A DNA stretch of 64,000 nt from Hypomesus transpacificus (lineage: Eukaryota > Chordata > Actinopteri > Osmeriformes > Osmeridae), in contig NC_061061.1 in NCBI RefSeq assembly GCF_021917145.1, forward strand, positions 16,469,610 to 16,533,609, read 5' to 3'. Below are positions 44,382 to 57,950 of this stretch, in pieces. The notes under the pieces were generated by a model. The model ran no database searches. It saw nothing but the letters and a program-made list of their open reading frames with translations, and was not told the origin of the DNA. Position numbers and translations under genes: made by a program. Position 1 is the first letter of the stretch. Every line of letters begins with the position of its first letter.

Positions 44382-47108
44382 CACTGTATGCTGTTGGGAG
44401 GGAAGAAGAGCACAGACGTTCCTCTGGAGGGCTACCTGCTAAGCCCCATCCAGAGGATCTGCAAGTACCCTCTCCTGCTGAAGGTTAGCCCACCCTGCTG
44501 TCCCCTAACCTGCCTGGCCCAGCCCTGCTCTCCCCTAACCTGCCTGGTTACTCTCAGCTCCCTCTGAAATGTCCCCCACTTCCCCTTTGTCTCTCCCTCC
44601 CATTGCTCTGCATGTAATTCACCTCAATATGCCTCTCACCCATCCTCACCCCCCCCCCCCCCCTCACCCTCTCCTCCTCCCCCCTCCCCTGTGCTATCCC
44701 TGGGTGCAGGAGCTCCTGAAGAGGACCCCGAAGAAGCATCCCGACTACCCGGCGGTGGAGGAAGCCCTGCAGGTGATGAAGGCCGTGTGCTCCAACATCA
44801 ACGAGACCAAGAGGCAGATGGAGAAACTGGAGGCCCTGGAGCAGCTCCAGTCCCACATCGAGGGCTGGGAGGTGAGAGGGTCATGGGGAGAGGAGAGGGA
44901 CATGGGGAGAGGAGAGGGACATGGGGAGGTGAGAGGGACATGGGGAGAGGAGAGGGACATGGGGAGGTGAGAGGGACATGGGGAGGTGAGAGGGACATGG
45001 GGAGAGGAGAGGGACATGGGGAGGTGAGAGGGACATGGGGAGAGGAGAGGGACATGGGGAGAGGAGAGGGACATGGGGAGAGGAGAGGGAGGAGACGGGG
45101 AGAGGAGAGGGACATGGGGAGAGGAGAGGGAGGAGACGAGGAGAGGGACATGGGGAGAGGAAAGGGAGGAGACAGGGAGAGGAGAGGGACATGGGGAGAG
45201 GAGAGGGACATGGGGAGAGGAGAGGGACATGGGGAGGTGAGAGGGACATGGGGAGAGGAGAGGGACATGGGGAGAGGAGAGGGACATGGGGAGAGGAGAG
45301 GGACATGGGGAGAGGAGAGGGACATGGGGAGAGGAGAGGGACATGGGGAGGTGAGAGGGACATGGGGAGAGGAGAGGGTCATGGGGAGAGGAGAGGGACA
45401 TGGGGAGAGGAGAGGGACATGGGGAGAGGAGAGGGAGGAGACGGGGAGGTGAAAGGGACATGGGAAGAGGAGAGGGACATGGGGAGAGGAGAGGGAGGAG
45501 ACGGGGAGAGGAGAGGGACATGGGGAGAGGAGAGGGAGGAGACGAGGAGAGGGACATGGGGAGAGGAAAGGGAGGAGACAGGGAGAGGAGAGGGAGTCGA
45601 TGGAGAGGCAGGAGAAAGGGGGGAGGGTAGATTGGGGGGTGAGGGAGAAGGAAAAGCAAAGCAGGAGAGATGGGAGGAAGTCTGAAGAGAGGGTCGTTAA
45701 AGGAACGAGGCAGAGACTGGGGAATGGATGGGAGAGAGACCCTTCGCCAAACCTAGTTTAATACCCTTTAATACAGTTTAAACACAAGTGTGGATGGTGA
45801 AAGCAAGGGCCTCTCATTCTAGTCGAACAGTGAGTGAAAGCTCCAGTCTGTTCTCCAGACAGGCCACCAAGCAACCTCTCCCGTCCGTCTCAGAGCCAAA
45901 GGCTCTCGCGGCCAAATCATCCTTTAGCGTGCAGGGGCCACGGACAGGGCTTGGGAGCGGAGCGCGTTTTTCACGCCTCCCTCACCCGTCACAACGAAGC
46001 CCTTGTCCCCACGGACACAGAGGGGACAATCTGCCCAATCAGGGGCGCCGAGGGGAGCGCCAGTGGGCACCTTGCCCAATCAGTGGAGCCCAAGGGGGTG
46101 GGGCTTGTCTCAAACGGTGCGACTGTGAGAAACGGAGACGGGGGGCCCTCACTGTGCCATCCCTCTTTAGTGACTGCCAAGACGAGCGCCCCCTCTCTCT
46201 CTCTCTCTCTCTCTCATTCTCTCTCTCTCTCTCTCATTCTCTCTCTCTCCCCATATCTCTTTCTCTCCCCCCACCTCTCTCTCTCCCCCCATCTCTCTCT
46301 CTCTCCTTCTGAAAAATGTCACCGCTTGACCCTCCGGCTTGTTGTTCTTCCAAAGCATATCAAACAAGAAGCTGTTGTATGTTTAACAAGAGTATATTTA
46401 GAGGACGGAGGTGATTGATGTGGAAACCGCAATCCCATTCAATTTCCTTGTCAAACACACTCTGAATTTGTTCCTGGTCACCACTGCTCGGATCAAAACA
46501 TCAGGAGAATACACATAACCTAATAATAAACATACTATACCGTAACACGGCTATTTGAACACTGTCTATGTTAGGCCAGTATGAACAGGCTGACAAATAT
46601 CGGCTGTGGAACCAACCACCAAAACACCATCCGACTTTTCGTGTTTTAGACTGGATTTGGAACAAACACAATTCTTTTTTGCCAACTCGGTAAGTCTCTT
46701 GAAGTTTTTGAGCTTTCTCCCCGTATCAGAGTTAATCCTCAGGAAAGGCACTTTGCCTCTCCTCCACTCTCCTCCATAAACACTCCAATTCTACCCACAT
46801 TAGTCTCACCCTGCCCCCCCCCCCCCCCCCCCATCCAGTGTAATCACCTCCAGTCCTAATGGAGGGTGAGGAGCACTGCCGAATGAGACCCAGACACATT
46901 ACCGCTGCACTGACGGCCTCCATTATACACACACGCACGCACACAGTACATACACACACACGCACTCACACAGTATATACACACACATGCACGCACACAG
47001 TACACCCACACACACGCACTCACACTGTACATACACACACATGCACTCACACAGTACATACACACACACGCACTCACACAGTACATACACACACATGCAC
47101 TCACACAG

Positions 47109-47160
<52 letters not shown>

Positions 47161-50100
47161 CACTGTACATACACACACACACACACACATTGTACACAAA
47201 TCCATAAATCCTCATACAGTGACGCATGAAAACGCACAAAGAGGGAATAAGCAGGAGGGTCTGAGCCCACAGTGAACATTGGGGGGAACTGAAGACACAG
47301 AAAGAAGCTCTTTGGAACATTGTCAAATCATGCTGGAATAACATGGGTTAATAACATGGGTTAATAACATGGGTTAATAACATGGGTTAATAACATGGGT
47401 TAAGCACAAACTTGTGAAGAGTCCATGCATGCTGTCATTAAAGAGGCAAATACCAAATACTAAGATACGCTGAAATATATCCCCATTTCACTCAAACTGC
47501 TAAGCATATTTATGAAAATATCTGTGTCACACTGTTAACAAATGCTAAAAGTATAGTGGTCTGAAACTGTTGGACCCTACTGTACAGTACATGTGTGGAT
47601 GCATGCAAAGGCTAAAGCACACAAACGCATGCACAGTTTAGCAAGGGGTTTAGCAATGATCCTGCAAAACATGATCTGTCTGCTCAGCCCGGCTGGAACA
47701 CACCTGTAAAAAGGGCAGATAATAGGTTTTCCTGGAGAGATGTATGTCCAGTGCAAATTTAGTGCCCACAGGAATCGATTATGGACGCTTGGTGGAGGGG
47801 AATTTTCTAGTGGCTGGAGATGAGCATGACATCAAAGAGACGTGTGTGTGTGTGTGTGTGAGTAAGGGATGTTCTATAGAAAAGACGGGGGTGGGGGGGC
47901 ATATCCAATACCCACACATGGCCCTGCTTGGTTCCAGTCGATTCGAGTTGGCACCATCCATTTAACACGGACATGAGTTTTTGTGGCCGATGTGGTGGTC
48001 CTCTCTTGCCCTTCCTCCAGACATGGCCTGTGCACACATGCGTGCTCGTGCACCTAGTTCATTACAGTTACTCAGAAAACACACCTATGTTTGGGGGTGT
48101 GGGAATGGCCGTTGTTAAAGGACTCACTGATTCACTGAAATATCACCTTGCCTTTTCAACCCAAGTGTCGTACATTATTGATGTAGCCTAGATCTCAGCA
48201 AAGTGCACACACATCCGGTCAGACTTTTTTTTCTATACTTGAATTGAATCCCATCAAATGTTATTTCAGAAAGAATGAATTAGTACTGATTAATACTGTA
48301 GGCTGAAGGATTCTCTGATGACAGCAGTGCAGTGTAAAGGTTAATTGGTGTCTGGACTGTGTGAGCCACGTTCTGCCTTCTGAGACATCGAGAATGACGT
48401 CATCGTGTTTCAAAAGCCAAACAACACAGAGATTACGATGTTTACACTGAAGGGAGGGAGCGCGGTGCGTTATGAAACGGGTTGAATTTCTTCAGTAAGG
48501 AACGTTTTTTGGCCCTTCAACGGGATGCAGCATCTTGTCACCGAGATGCTCTGAAATGTGGGTTAGCAGATTCAGAGACGGCTTTCTTGGTTTCCTGGTA
48601 ACGAGGCCTGACCTGTGGGTCCACTTGGCTCAGGCGATGAAAGGCGAGCAGCTTGTTGGTTTACTGTGTGAAAGTGAGACTATGGGTTGGGTATCAATGT
48701 TTTCGTATGTCAAGGTTGCACAGGTCGCAGTGTTTCAGAACGGAGGCCTAATTTCCTCTTTAGTTCTTGCTAGGAAAAAGGTGGTGGGATTATTAGGAAG
48801 TAATTTTTTTGCGGTGGGTGTTTAAGTTTCGGCACCAGCGTCAACGTTCCAGATTGTGTCTTTGCCCCTGAGGGATTAGGTGACACTTCACATTGATTGT
48901 TCTGTCACACTTGTGACTTAACCTGCAGTAACACAACACATCTTAGAACAAATCTTAACACCGTCATGACGCATTAGAAAAACCTCCTTAACTGTCAAAA
49001 TACTTGTCCAGCCCCAGTCTGCAGTGGTGTGAGTGGATCTGGACTGTAGGAGCAGAATAAACAGTCTCTCTGTCTGGAGCTCACCAGAAGGCCCCCAGGG
49101 AGCCAGTCTGGCACTGTTTAAAGTGGCTCCTGTTTTTCCCCCAATGTTGGGTTTGCCAATAGCATTCACTCATGAACTCCCAGAAACCCACACATCCTCT
49201 GGTACAATCTGCTGAAACACACTGTTAAGCGACCACAGGCTCATTTTTAAGCATTTATGGGAATTTTGAGCTCTTGATTTCAGAGGTTCAAGGAAAGGCT
49301 AGTGTTGACTGTAGGCCTGATGTCTTTGGAGGACAATGGGATGGAAGCAGATCGTTTGAGCGGAAACCAAGGGAACAGTTCAATTCTCTGTTTTGAATAG
49401 TTTTTACTGAACCTGCGAACTCTGAAGTCACGAAACGAGTTCAAACTCAGATGTATTATCATGAAGAAGTTAATTGTTTTAAGATTTGAGGATCCAGTCG
49501 ATTAATGTCACGGTTTTGACTTCCTGTGTTTTACCTCAGGGAACCAACCTGACAGACATCAGCACAGAGCTGCTTCTCCATGGTAACCTTCTCAAGATCT
49601 CAGCAGGCAACATCCAGGAGAGAGTGTTCTTCCTGTTTGACAACCTCCTGGTGTACTGCAAGAGGAAGTCCAGGTGAGTAAGGCCGAGACTGCCTCGATT
49701 TCATTTGTCTTCCCTCTTGAAACATGCTACAGTGGTTCCTAGGGGTGGTAATCTTTTGGTGCCTCACGATTAGAATCGATTCTTGGGGTTACGATTCAAT
49801 TAACAATCGATTCACAATTTTTCCGAGATATACATTTGTGAATTGATCTGAATCGCTAGCAAACTGAATCACGATTCAAATTTGATTTTTTTCCCCCCAT
49901 CCCTAGTGGTTCAGTCTCTGACCTGTTTTACGAGGGAAGACAAATTGAGGGGAATATACTGTAGAGTAACCGGACAGAGTTTTCATTCAAGACCTGAGTT
50001 TTACAGACAGGAGCCAGGCCTGAAAACCTGGGACATTAATTTGAATTTCCAAAGTCCTGTTTGCATGCCCAGCTCATTTATTTATAAACAAAACATCTAG

Positions 50101-53100
50101 GCTCAGTTTTCAGAACTGGCACCGACAGTCTCATTTCCTCAGCAGCGTATTTCTACTTTTGACGACATTTTGCGTCTTTTTCTAGGGTTTCTGGGAAGAA
50201 GTCTACCAAGAGGACCAAGTCCATCAATGGTCCACTATATTTGTTCAGGGGAAGAATCAACACTGAGGTGATGGAGGTGGAAAACGTTGAGGATGGAACA
50301 GGTGTGTGTTGGCCAGTGTCGGCCATCTTAAGTTTGGAAACAAGAATCCTCTCGTATCCATCATTCATCCCTCTCTGTCCTTTCATTCATGGCTAAATCA
50401 AATCCAGTTTAATTTGTAAACTGTTATACACACAACCAACCCCTTTTTACATGCAATGTCTCAGAGGGGCTTCACATACACCCGTAGAACTGCACCTAAA
50501 CCAAGCTAAACCCTGAAAGAAGACAAGGGATATGTTGTACTTTAAATAGGTTCAATTCATTGTACTCTAAATATCCTACTAATTGACTACACTTCAATGT
50601 GGTCCAACCCTTACCCTAACCCCTAGCTAGATATTTATTTTAACCTATTTGGAAAATGTTACTTTTCTGAATTGACTATGGCTCTGACTGTGGCTAGCAA
50701 GTTAACCACCGTTAGCTTCACTTTTCGTCACAAAAACGTAATTTCTACCTTAACCGTGCATAGTAACGTAAATACAAAGACAAGCAACTCAATCGCTACC
50801 AAGACGAATCTTTTGACATCTAGGTTGTCAATGTAGGCCAAATATCGACTGAGGCTTAGGGGTGGGAAAATAAATAAATAATAATATGTGAGAGAACGAA
50901 GGTTGTGCCCTTGCCGAAGGCAAAGCATACCCAATGAGCAAATAATTATCACCCAGGCCTCTTTGCTTGTGGCGTTTATGCAACTGCCTTGCAGTAAAGC
51001 AGTTAGCCTAGCCATCACCCAGAAGTTAACGAGCTGCTAAACTAATGATCTGCTAGAGATAGTCACGTGTGTTTTCATGACGTTGATGACGTTAGTAGCG
51101 TCAGTGACTGTGGCCAGCAAGTTAGCCACCGTTAGCTTCACTTTTCACCACAAAAACTAATTTCTACTTAAACCGTCCAACGGAACGTAAATACAAATAC
51201 AAGCAACTCAATCTCTACCAAGACGAAACTTTTGACACCTAGGTTGTCTGTGTAGTTAAAATATTGACTGAGGCTTAGGGGTGGGAAAATAAATAAATAA
51301 TAATATATGTGAGAGAACAAAGGTTGTGCCCTTGCTGAAGGCAAAACACACCCAAAGAGGCAGTGAAGATTCTGATAAAATAAGTTACTGCCACTCTTCA
51401 TGTTAGAACCACTCCTTAGTACAGAATGCTGATGTGAATCTGACAGACTGGCAGTTGAAGGATGGCGAGTGATGCACATAATCTCACGTTCACAAACAAA
51501 GACACAAACCACTCAAGTTTCACACCCCTAAACAAGTAGGCAGGCTGTTTTAGTACCATATCAACCATCAACACTCTGCTTGTGTTTTTTTTCCTTCCGT
51601 GGTTTTTTGCACACCGCATTTGTGTTTTGCCAAGCTTTGTTTCTTTAGGCCTCAGGGTGAAAATACCTTCTTCTTCTTCTATCTCAAGTGTTTCCTTTTG
51701 ATAAACTAACGAGACGGAGCAGACCCAGGCCTCACATCCCCTGTATCTGTGTGCTGCGTGCTCTTGTCCCCGGGTGTGAAAGAGGAAACCACAGTGCAAA
51801 ACAGCGCGTTTCTCAGAAAGAGAATGATGCCAACGCGCTCGTGAAAACATCTACCCACAGATTGTTTTTTGCACTGAAGAACTTCTTTGCGCTTTTACCT
51901 AGATAAAAGAAGCAGCCAGTTCCTCATTCAGGGGACACACAAAGATCTCTTGTTAGCCTGTACCAGTATCTATCCTTTTGATTTGACTACCTCGCCTCAT
52001 GAGAAGATGACACACTGTACTCCTCCTCACTCCTGCAGACTCTTGTCCCCCCCCCCCTATACACCACTCCCAAACACGTTAAGTGAACACCTTTTCCAAT
52101 ATGATCTACTTGCGCTCTCCCTTTAACGTTTAAATTGTCCCCTTAGGGCCTGGGGTATCATACCTATTTATATGACCTTTTAAAGATCACACTAATGCAC
52201 CCCATTACCCAGGGGCATTCATTATTCAGAAGACATTCACCTGGAGCCGAACGGATGATAAAATTAGAATGTTGCGGGAAAGAGGAGAGTGAGCACAAGG
52301 GAACGAAAGATGAAAGAAAGAAGGAAAATTGAAAAGATAATTTTGGGGGGGATTATTAATGGTAGTGATAGAAAAACTGAGAAATCAAGATTTCTGTGTA
52401 GTCAGGGCAATACCTTTATCTACTTTTAAACTGTTCAATATTTATCTTAATAATTGACATGGAATTCTATATTGGTTTTGTAATGTTAATGTTATGAGTG
52501 CTTCTTCCTTAAGGTCATAAACAGTAGTGTGATTTTCGAAGACCAGAACTCACATTCCCAACTGCCACATCAAAAGTGCAACATTGTCGTGTGTGTTTAC
52601 CAAACAACTTCTGTCAACTGTTTGTTTTCTCCCCTAGCGGACTATCACAGTAACAACTACACAGTGACCAATGGCTGGAAGATCCACAACACGGCCAAGA
52701 ACAAGTGGTTTGTCTGCATGGCCAAGAATGCAGAAGACAAGCAGAAGTGGCTGGACGCCATCTTGAGGGAGCGTGAACAAAGAGAGAGTGAGTGAAGCAA
52801 AGATATCTTTTGTTTATGGTCCTAGTACTAGTTTACTGCCAATACTCTGTTTTTAATAAATATAAGATTGGGTGACACTGAACCTTAGAACCACCTGTTA
52901 TGAGTTGTTCATTCACAAACAAGCCCACAATGTGCACTAAGAGCCTCTTCGGTCCCATCGAGGTCCGGAAATAGGCTAGCTGTGACTTGGCAAAGAACAT
53001 CTAAACAGGACACTGTGCACCTCATGGAGTTGTTGTCTGTAATAGAACTCTAACAGAGGACATGCAAGCAGTATGTCTAGACATCCATACCCCACACAGC

Positions 53101-56100
53101 ATGTTGTTTTTTACAGTATTTGTTTTGGAGCAGTTTTTAGGTCAAGTATACTCAAAATACACTCAGGATTTCATTAACCAGAATCTTTTCGAAATATAAT
53201 TGAACTAACACACTACTTCACCCACGGTACATTCTTGTACTCGTGAACAACAGTTTTCAACCGATTTAACACAATTTCTAACTCGTCTTCTTGAACAAAT
53301 TTACCGTTTAACTTTCTTTTTTTTTGTACTTCAAAAGGGTTCCAACAAGAGTAAGAACACCTGTTCTCTGACAGCCACCTGTCTCTGTTATTGTGCGTGT
53401 GTGTTCGCCGCTGTGAATAAAGCTTGGAAAGGCCTTTACAACTTCTGTGGCTCTGGGCAATGCGACATCTGATAGCGTTGGTCACCAAAAATCAAAACAG
53501 ATACCCCCTAAGCAATACGAGAACAAATCGGCTCAAACAACAGATGGTGCAAGACATTAATTACACCTGGGCTTTTGGCCATGTACATCGGCAGCTTGAA
53601 TAGCTTTCAAATGGGCTGTGTTGCTGTTTGGATGGGAATTAGGTAAGCAGTTATTGTAAAGCCTTCTGGCCTCACCACCTGAACCTGTTGTGGAAGTGGA
53701 GGGATGTGGAAAGCAATGGGGTTTCCTTGCGCCTGGGGTGTCTGGTTACGGCTGGGCCGATATCAACCTGAGGCTAACAGATGCCAGATCAGTCATACTT
53801 GTCCAGGGGCCCATCCCCCCAACACCCCAGAACCCCTCCTCTTAGATCCTGCCCCTACAACCACATCTGGAGGTTTAGACATCAACACGTTAATACATTG
53901 TACAATTTAATAATCATCCAGTTGCATCCTAATTACTTCATTCCGTCAAATGTTTGTTTTTTCCCCCCGCTATCGACTGACACAGTATGTTGCTGTCAGC
54001 CTATCTCGTGTTCCCAGAGTAGCTCCATTGTCTTAAGCCTACCAGCTGGGAAAGGCTGGGGCCATCTTATCTGTGTATTTTTTACAAAGGGAATATGGGT
54101 TGGTTAGCGTGTTAGCTGGTGCCAGCAGGAGTGGGAAGCGAGAGCGTCTCTGGACAAGCTCAGACAGCTGCACCAGAAGCTCAGAGCCTCGGCACCGGAC
54201 AGACCCCACTCTTATTCAATGACACTCTTTGTTTGAGCCCAGTCCAGCTGCTGTCAAATGTAATCCAACCCCACCTCCATCAGTAGCAGTCAGTTCCAAG
54301 CCCCCGTAATGGAAATGGTCTGAGTCCCACGGTGGAGCTAGGAGGCTCTGACAGCCCCATGGTGGAGTTGAACATCTTTAAGCTGTGTTCGCCCCACTGT
54401 GGTGTTTAGCAGGTCAGAGGGCCTCACGACAGGGCCGAGCTGCTGAGACGAAGAGCTCTGTGATGGAGCCTAGCTGTGTCAAGAGGCCCACTGTTGACTT
54501 CCGAACTTCAGCTTCACAATAAACAACAGGAAGAGCACTTTGATTGACAGACAGGCAGGCACAAGGGGTGTGTTTGTGTGTGTGTGTGTGTGTGGGGGGG
54601 GGGTAAACATCTGGTGTTCCATCAGAAGAAGGCGTCAGACACAAGCCACAGTTCCTCAGCTGCATCTGTACTTTCTCTGAACTCTGCGATAACTCTGCAA
54701 GACCCTTCATTGTGTCTTCTCACAGCCCCATGAAAGACTCCCCTCTCCTGCCTCCCCCCCTCTCCTGCCTTTCCTGCCTCGCCCGCCTTGCCCTCTCTCC
54801 TGCCTCACCCCCCTCTCCAGCCTCGCCCCCCTCTCCTGCCTCTCCTGCCTCGCCCCCTCTCCTGCCTTGCCCCCCTCTCCTGCCTCGCCCCCTCTCCTGC
54901 CTCGCCCCCTTCTCCTGCCTCGCCCCCAGGGGGCTGGTACTTGTGTAGACGTCTGAGGGCCATGAAGGGGAAGTTGGGTGCCCCCCTGGGAACCCATTTG
55001 TTTTGTTTTTTTGGGCATGGTGAAACAATAGCTACTTCTAGAGCACCAGATGCCAGCCAGAATGCCAGTCATGGGAATCCATGTGAATTGCTTGTGCACA
55101 AAGGGAAGATCTGAATCTCACTTTAAATACTGTAACTGATTTCTTTACCTAAGTTTTTCTTTTTAAGAACGTGAATGCTCAGTCGCTTCAACAACAACAA
55201 CAACAAAAAAACAAAATGGTTATCAAAATATTGAAGTACCTGCGAGTTTGTCCATTCTTTGAATGTTGTATTTCCAGATCCGACGACACTGCTGCAGCTA
55301 GCCAGCAAGCTAGCCAACTCATACTACCGAGCCACACACAGCTAGCTGGTTAACTCACATGTTCCGTAACACACACTTTTAACTAGTTAGCCAACACCCC
55401 AAGACTCACTTATTGTTTCTTACTAAGAAGGTCAAAGCAAGATCGCCACAAAAACTTGATAGTTCTATTACAGTGTAACTTGCTGCTAGCAAGCATACTA
55501 ATTAACTGATTATGTGTGTTGCAGGCCTTAAACTGGGTATGGAGAGGGATGCCTATGTGATGATTGCAGAGAAGGGAGAGAAGCTCTACCACAACATGAT
55601 GACCAAGAGCCGCCACCTGATCAAGGATCGGCGCAGGAAGCTGAGCATCGTACCCAAATGCTTCATGGGAAAGTGAGTTGTTTTCGAAGTACATTAACTG
55701 TCAACACTTAAACTTTATTCCAGAATTCATTGAAATCCATTCAGGTTTGATCTTGAAACGGTTAATGTACGATGTGTAAAAAAAAAATTTTAATCCACGT
55801 AATTGCGTTAATTCCAACCTCACCTTGACTAATTGCTGCTGTGTAAGCTTAGGCACTCAGAAGACAAGCCACTCCGCGTGTGTGCTTGGCTATATGCCCT
55901 ACCTGCTGCTATCATGACATCCTTCTGTTCCTTGTGCTGTGGTTTGAGTTCACCTCCCACTGTTCTACAGTGTGCTAAGTACTGTAGTTCCTCTTAGAGT
56001 TTCCTGAAGCTGACACTTCCTCTGTCAGCTGGCCTTGTCTTTTCACACACACACTCTTGCACACACACTTGCACACACACTTGCACACACACAGAAGCCA

Positions 56101-57900
56101 CACGCAGACACGGATACAGACAAGATGTAGACACGCACACACACAAACACACTCTCAATCTATCTCCCAGTGCCCCCAACTGATGAATGAGTTTGCCTGG
56201 AATTGTTTTTCCCCCTCAGTCAGGAGCCAATCACTCGTTTGGTCTCAACACACACTCACAGCTTAATTAGGAAGACCCTCCCTTGAACAGTGGGCCGCTG
56301 GACTGAGCTGCAGTTTTTTTTCTTTCTTGTCCCCTTTAGTCTTTTAGTGCCATGAATGGACAATGAGGGTCTGGCCGGCAGCGAGGCATTTTCCATGACT
56401 TCCCTCAGCTCAACACAATCACTTTTTGCGAGATTCCAAACAGCAATTAAAATTCTCCTTGGCACTGATTTGGTGGACGGGGGGCGGGGGGGGTGGGTGG
56501 GGGGGTAGACGGGAGGGATGGGGGGGCACGGACTGTTAGGGCGATAGGAGTGATTAAGGCAGACCGGCAAACTTGCCTTTATGAACTTGTGGTTCGAGCT
56601 AAGTTTAAATGGCTGTTAAAAGTAACCAAATATACAATGAAATAAAATACAAGTTGCCGTAATTTACAATATAAAATATATAAAATAACCCACGATTTAG
56701 TAAAGAGCAGGAGGCTACAGTTTGCTGTGTAATTGGTGAGATGCTTCTCATATAGTAGACAGAGGTGAGGGTTCAACCCTCAAGGCTACGGGTGGCTATT
56801 GTGCATTAAGGATTAAATATAGCCATCTGTTGATTCACATTCACAGTCGCAAACCATATTTTCAACGTAGGAAATCTGTGAATAAAATCATCTGTCGTGA
56901 AGTAGGTATTTCATGGATCGTGCTTGCTAATGTTTCTTGCTTCCTCCCATCCATCTCCAAGCTCAGTGACACGTGAAGTGTCTCCTTGTTGGTGTTTTTC
57001 TGTGGCTCGTGGCTAGACTGTTTTTTCATGGAACTGCACTCTGCATTGTAGTGCAGCCAAACACCCCTGTGTGTGTGCATGGTGTGTATGTATGGTGTGT
57101 GTGTATGGTGTGTGTGCCTGCACACGCAGACGTGCTTGCGTGCGTCTGGCAAAGCGATCCATATCAACCAGTATTCCTTCTTGTCAGCACTTCATGTAGG
57201 AGACTCGCCAGGCCCCTCCCTCCCTCCTTCCCTCTCTCCTTCCCTCCCTCCCTCCCTCCCTCCTAATGAGTGCAACCTAGGTTTATATCTGATGACATTA
57301 TGAGCAAGCATCTCCTACTCTGAGAAAGCCCAGCAGATAGTGGTGCTTGCTAAGTGGGTCTTATTGAATCAGACCGCAACAGAGAGTGCCTGTTCGACAG
57401 TGTTGGCTTTATTGATAGCATAATTCCATCATTTGTCAACAGCTTCAATCTGGTTGTCAGCTGTTTGCTAGTTCGTCTTCCTATAGCTTCTCCTCACTCA
57501 GTGTACCTGGCCCATTTGCTGATGCAGGTTATTTATTTTGAGTGGAACTTGCATAGCATCATGGCTTTTAGAGTCCAGCAGGGCTGCCTTGGTAGTCTGC
57601 TGTAGAAGATGTTTATCGTGCCAGCGACGTTGGTTTCTTCCAAGCACACTTTCCTAAGCGTCTTGCTGAGTGAGAATTCATGAAGCGCTGTGCAGGCGAG
57701 GGGGTGACTTGTTAGATCTTGTTCATGGTGAGAAGTTCATGCTAGGAAGAGAAAGAATGATGCCTCAAACATTAAGTCACTTTATTTCCAATAGCAAATA
57801 TGGATGACATCACCCAGCGAGACTATGCATGAAGCATTGACTCGACATCTGTGTGGTCTGGTCCCGTCTTATTAACAGGGATATACTCTGCTCCATACTG

Positions 57901-57950
<50 letters not shown>

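Larger units (their letters stand above)
44872..49539 (+). other. prex1 intron (4.7 kb), repeats and no recognised exon
   Basis: Contains the junction minisatellite, a CT-rich tract (46195-46311), a C-run (46815-46833), a CA-rich minisatellite (46926-47195) and a 13-base tandem repeat (47338-47404). A frame at 45788-46418 is moderately GC-rich but has no domain and runs into the CT tract. The rest is unremarkable. Confidence 0.5.

Noticed and set aside
44745-45685. Long open frames on both strands (up to 304 residues)
   Set aside because: They translate the 19-20-base minisatellite; residues repeat as PLLSPCPS or RGEGHG. One end overlaps a real prex1 exon in another frame.
45788-46418. Overlapping frames of 174 and 194 residues in a prex1 intron
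   Set aside because: Two frames open over the same DNA, ending in a CT repeat; no domain, no splice sites that fit prex1 phases.
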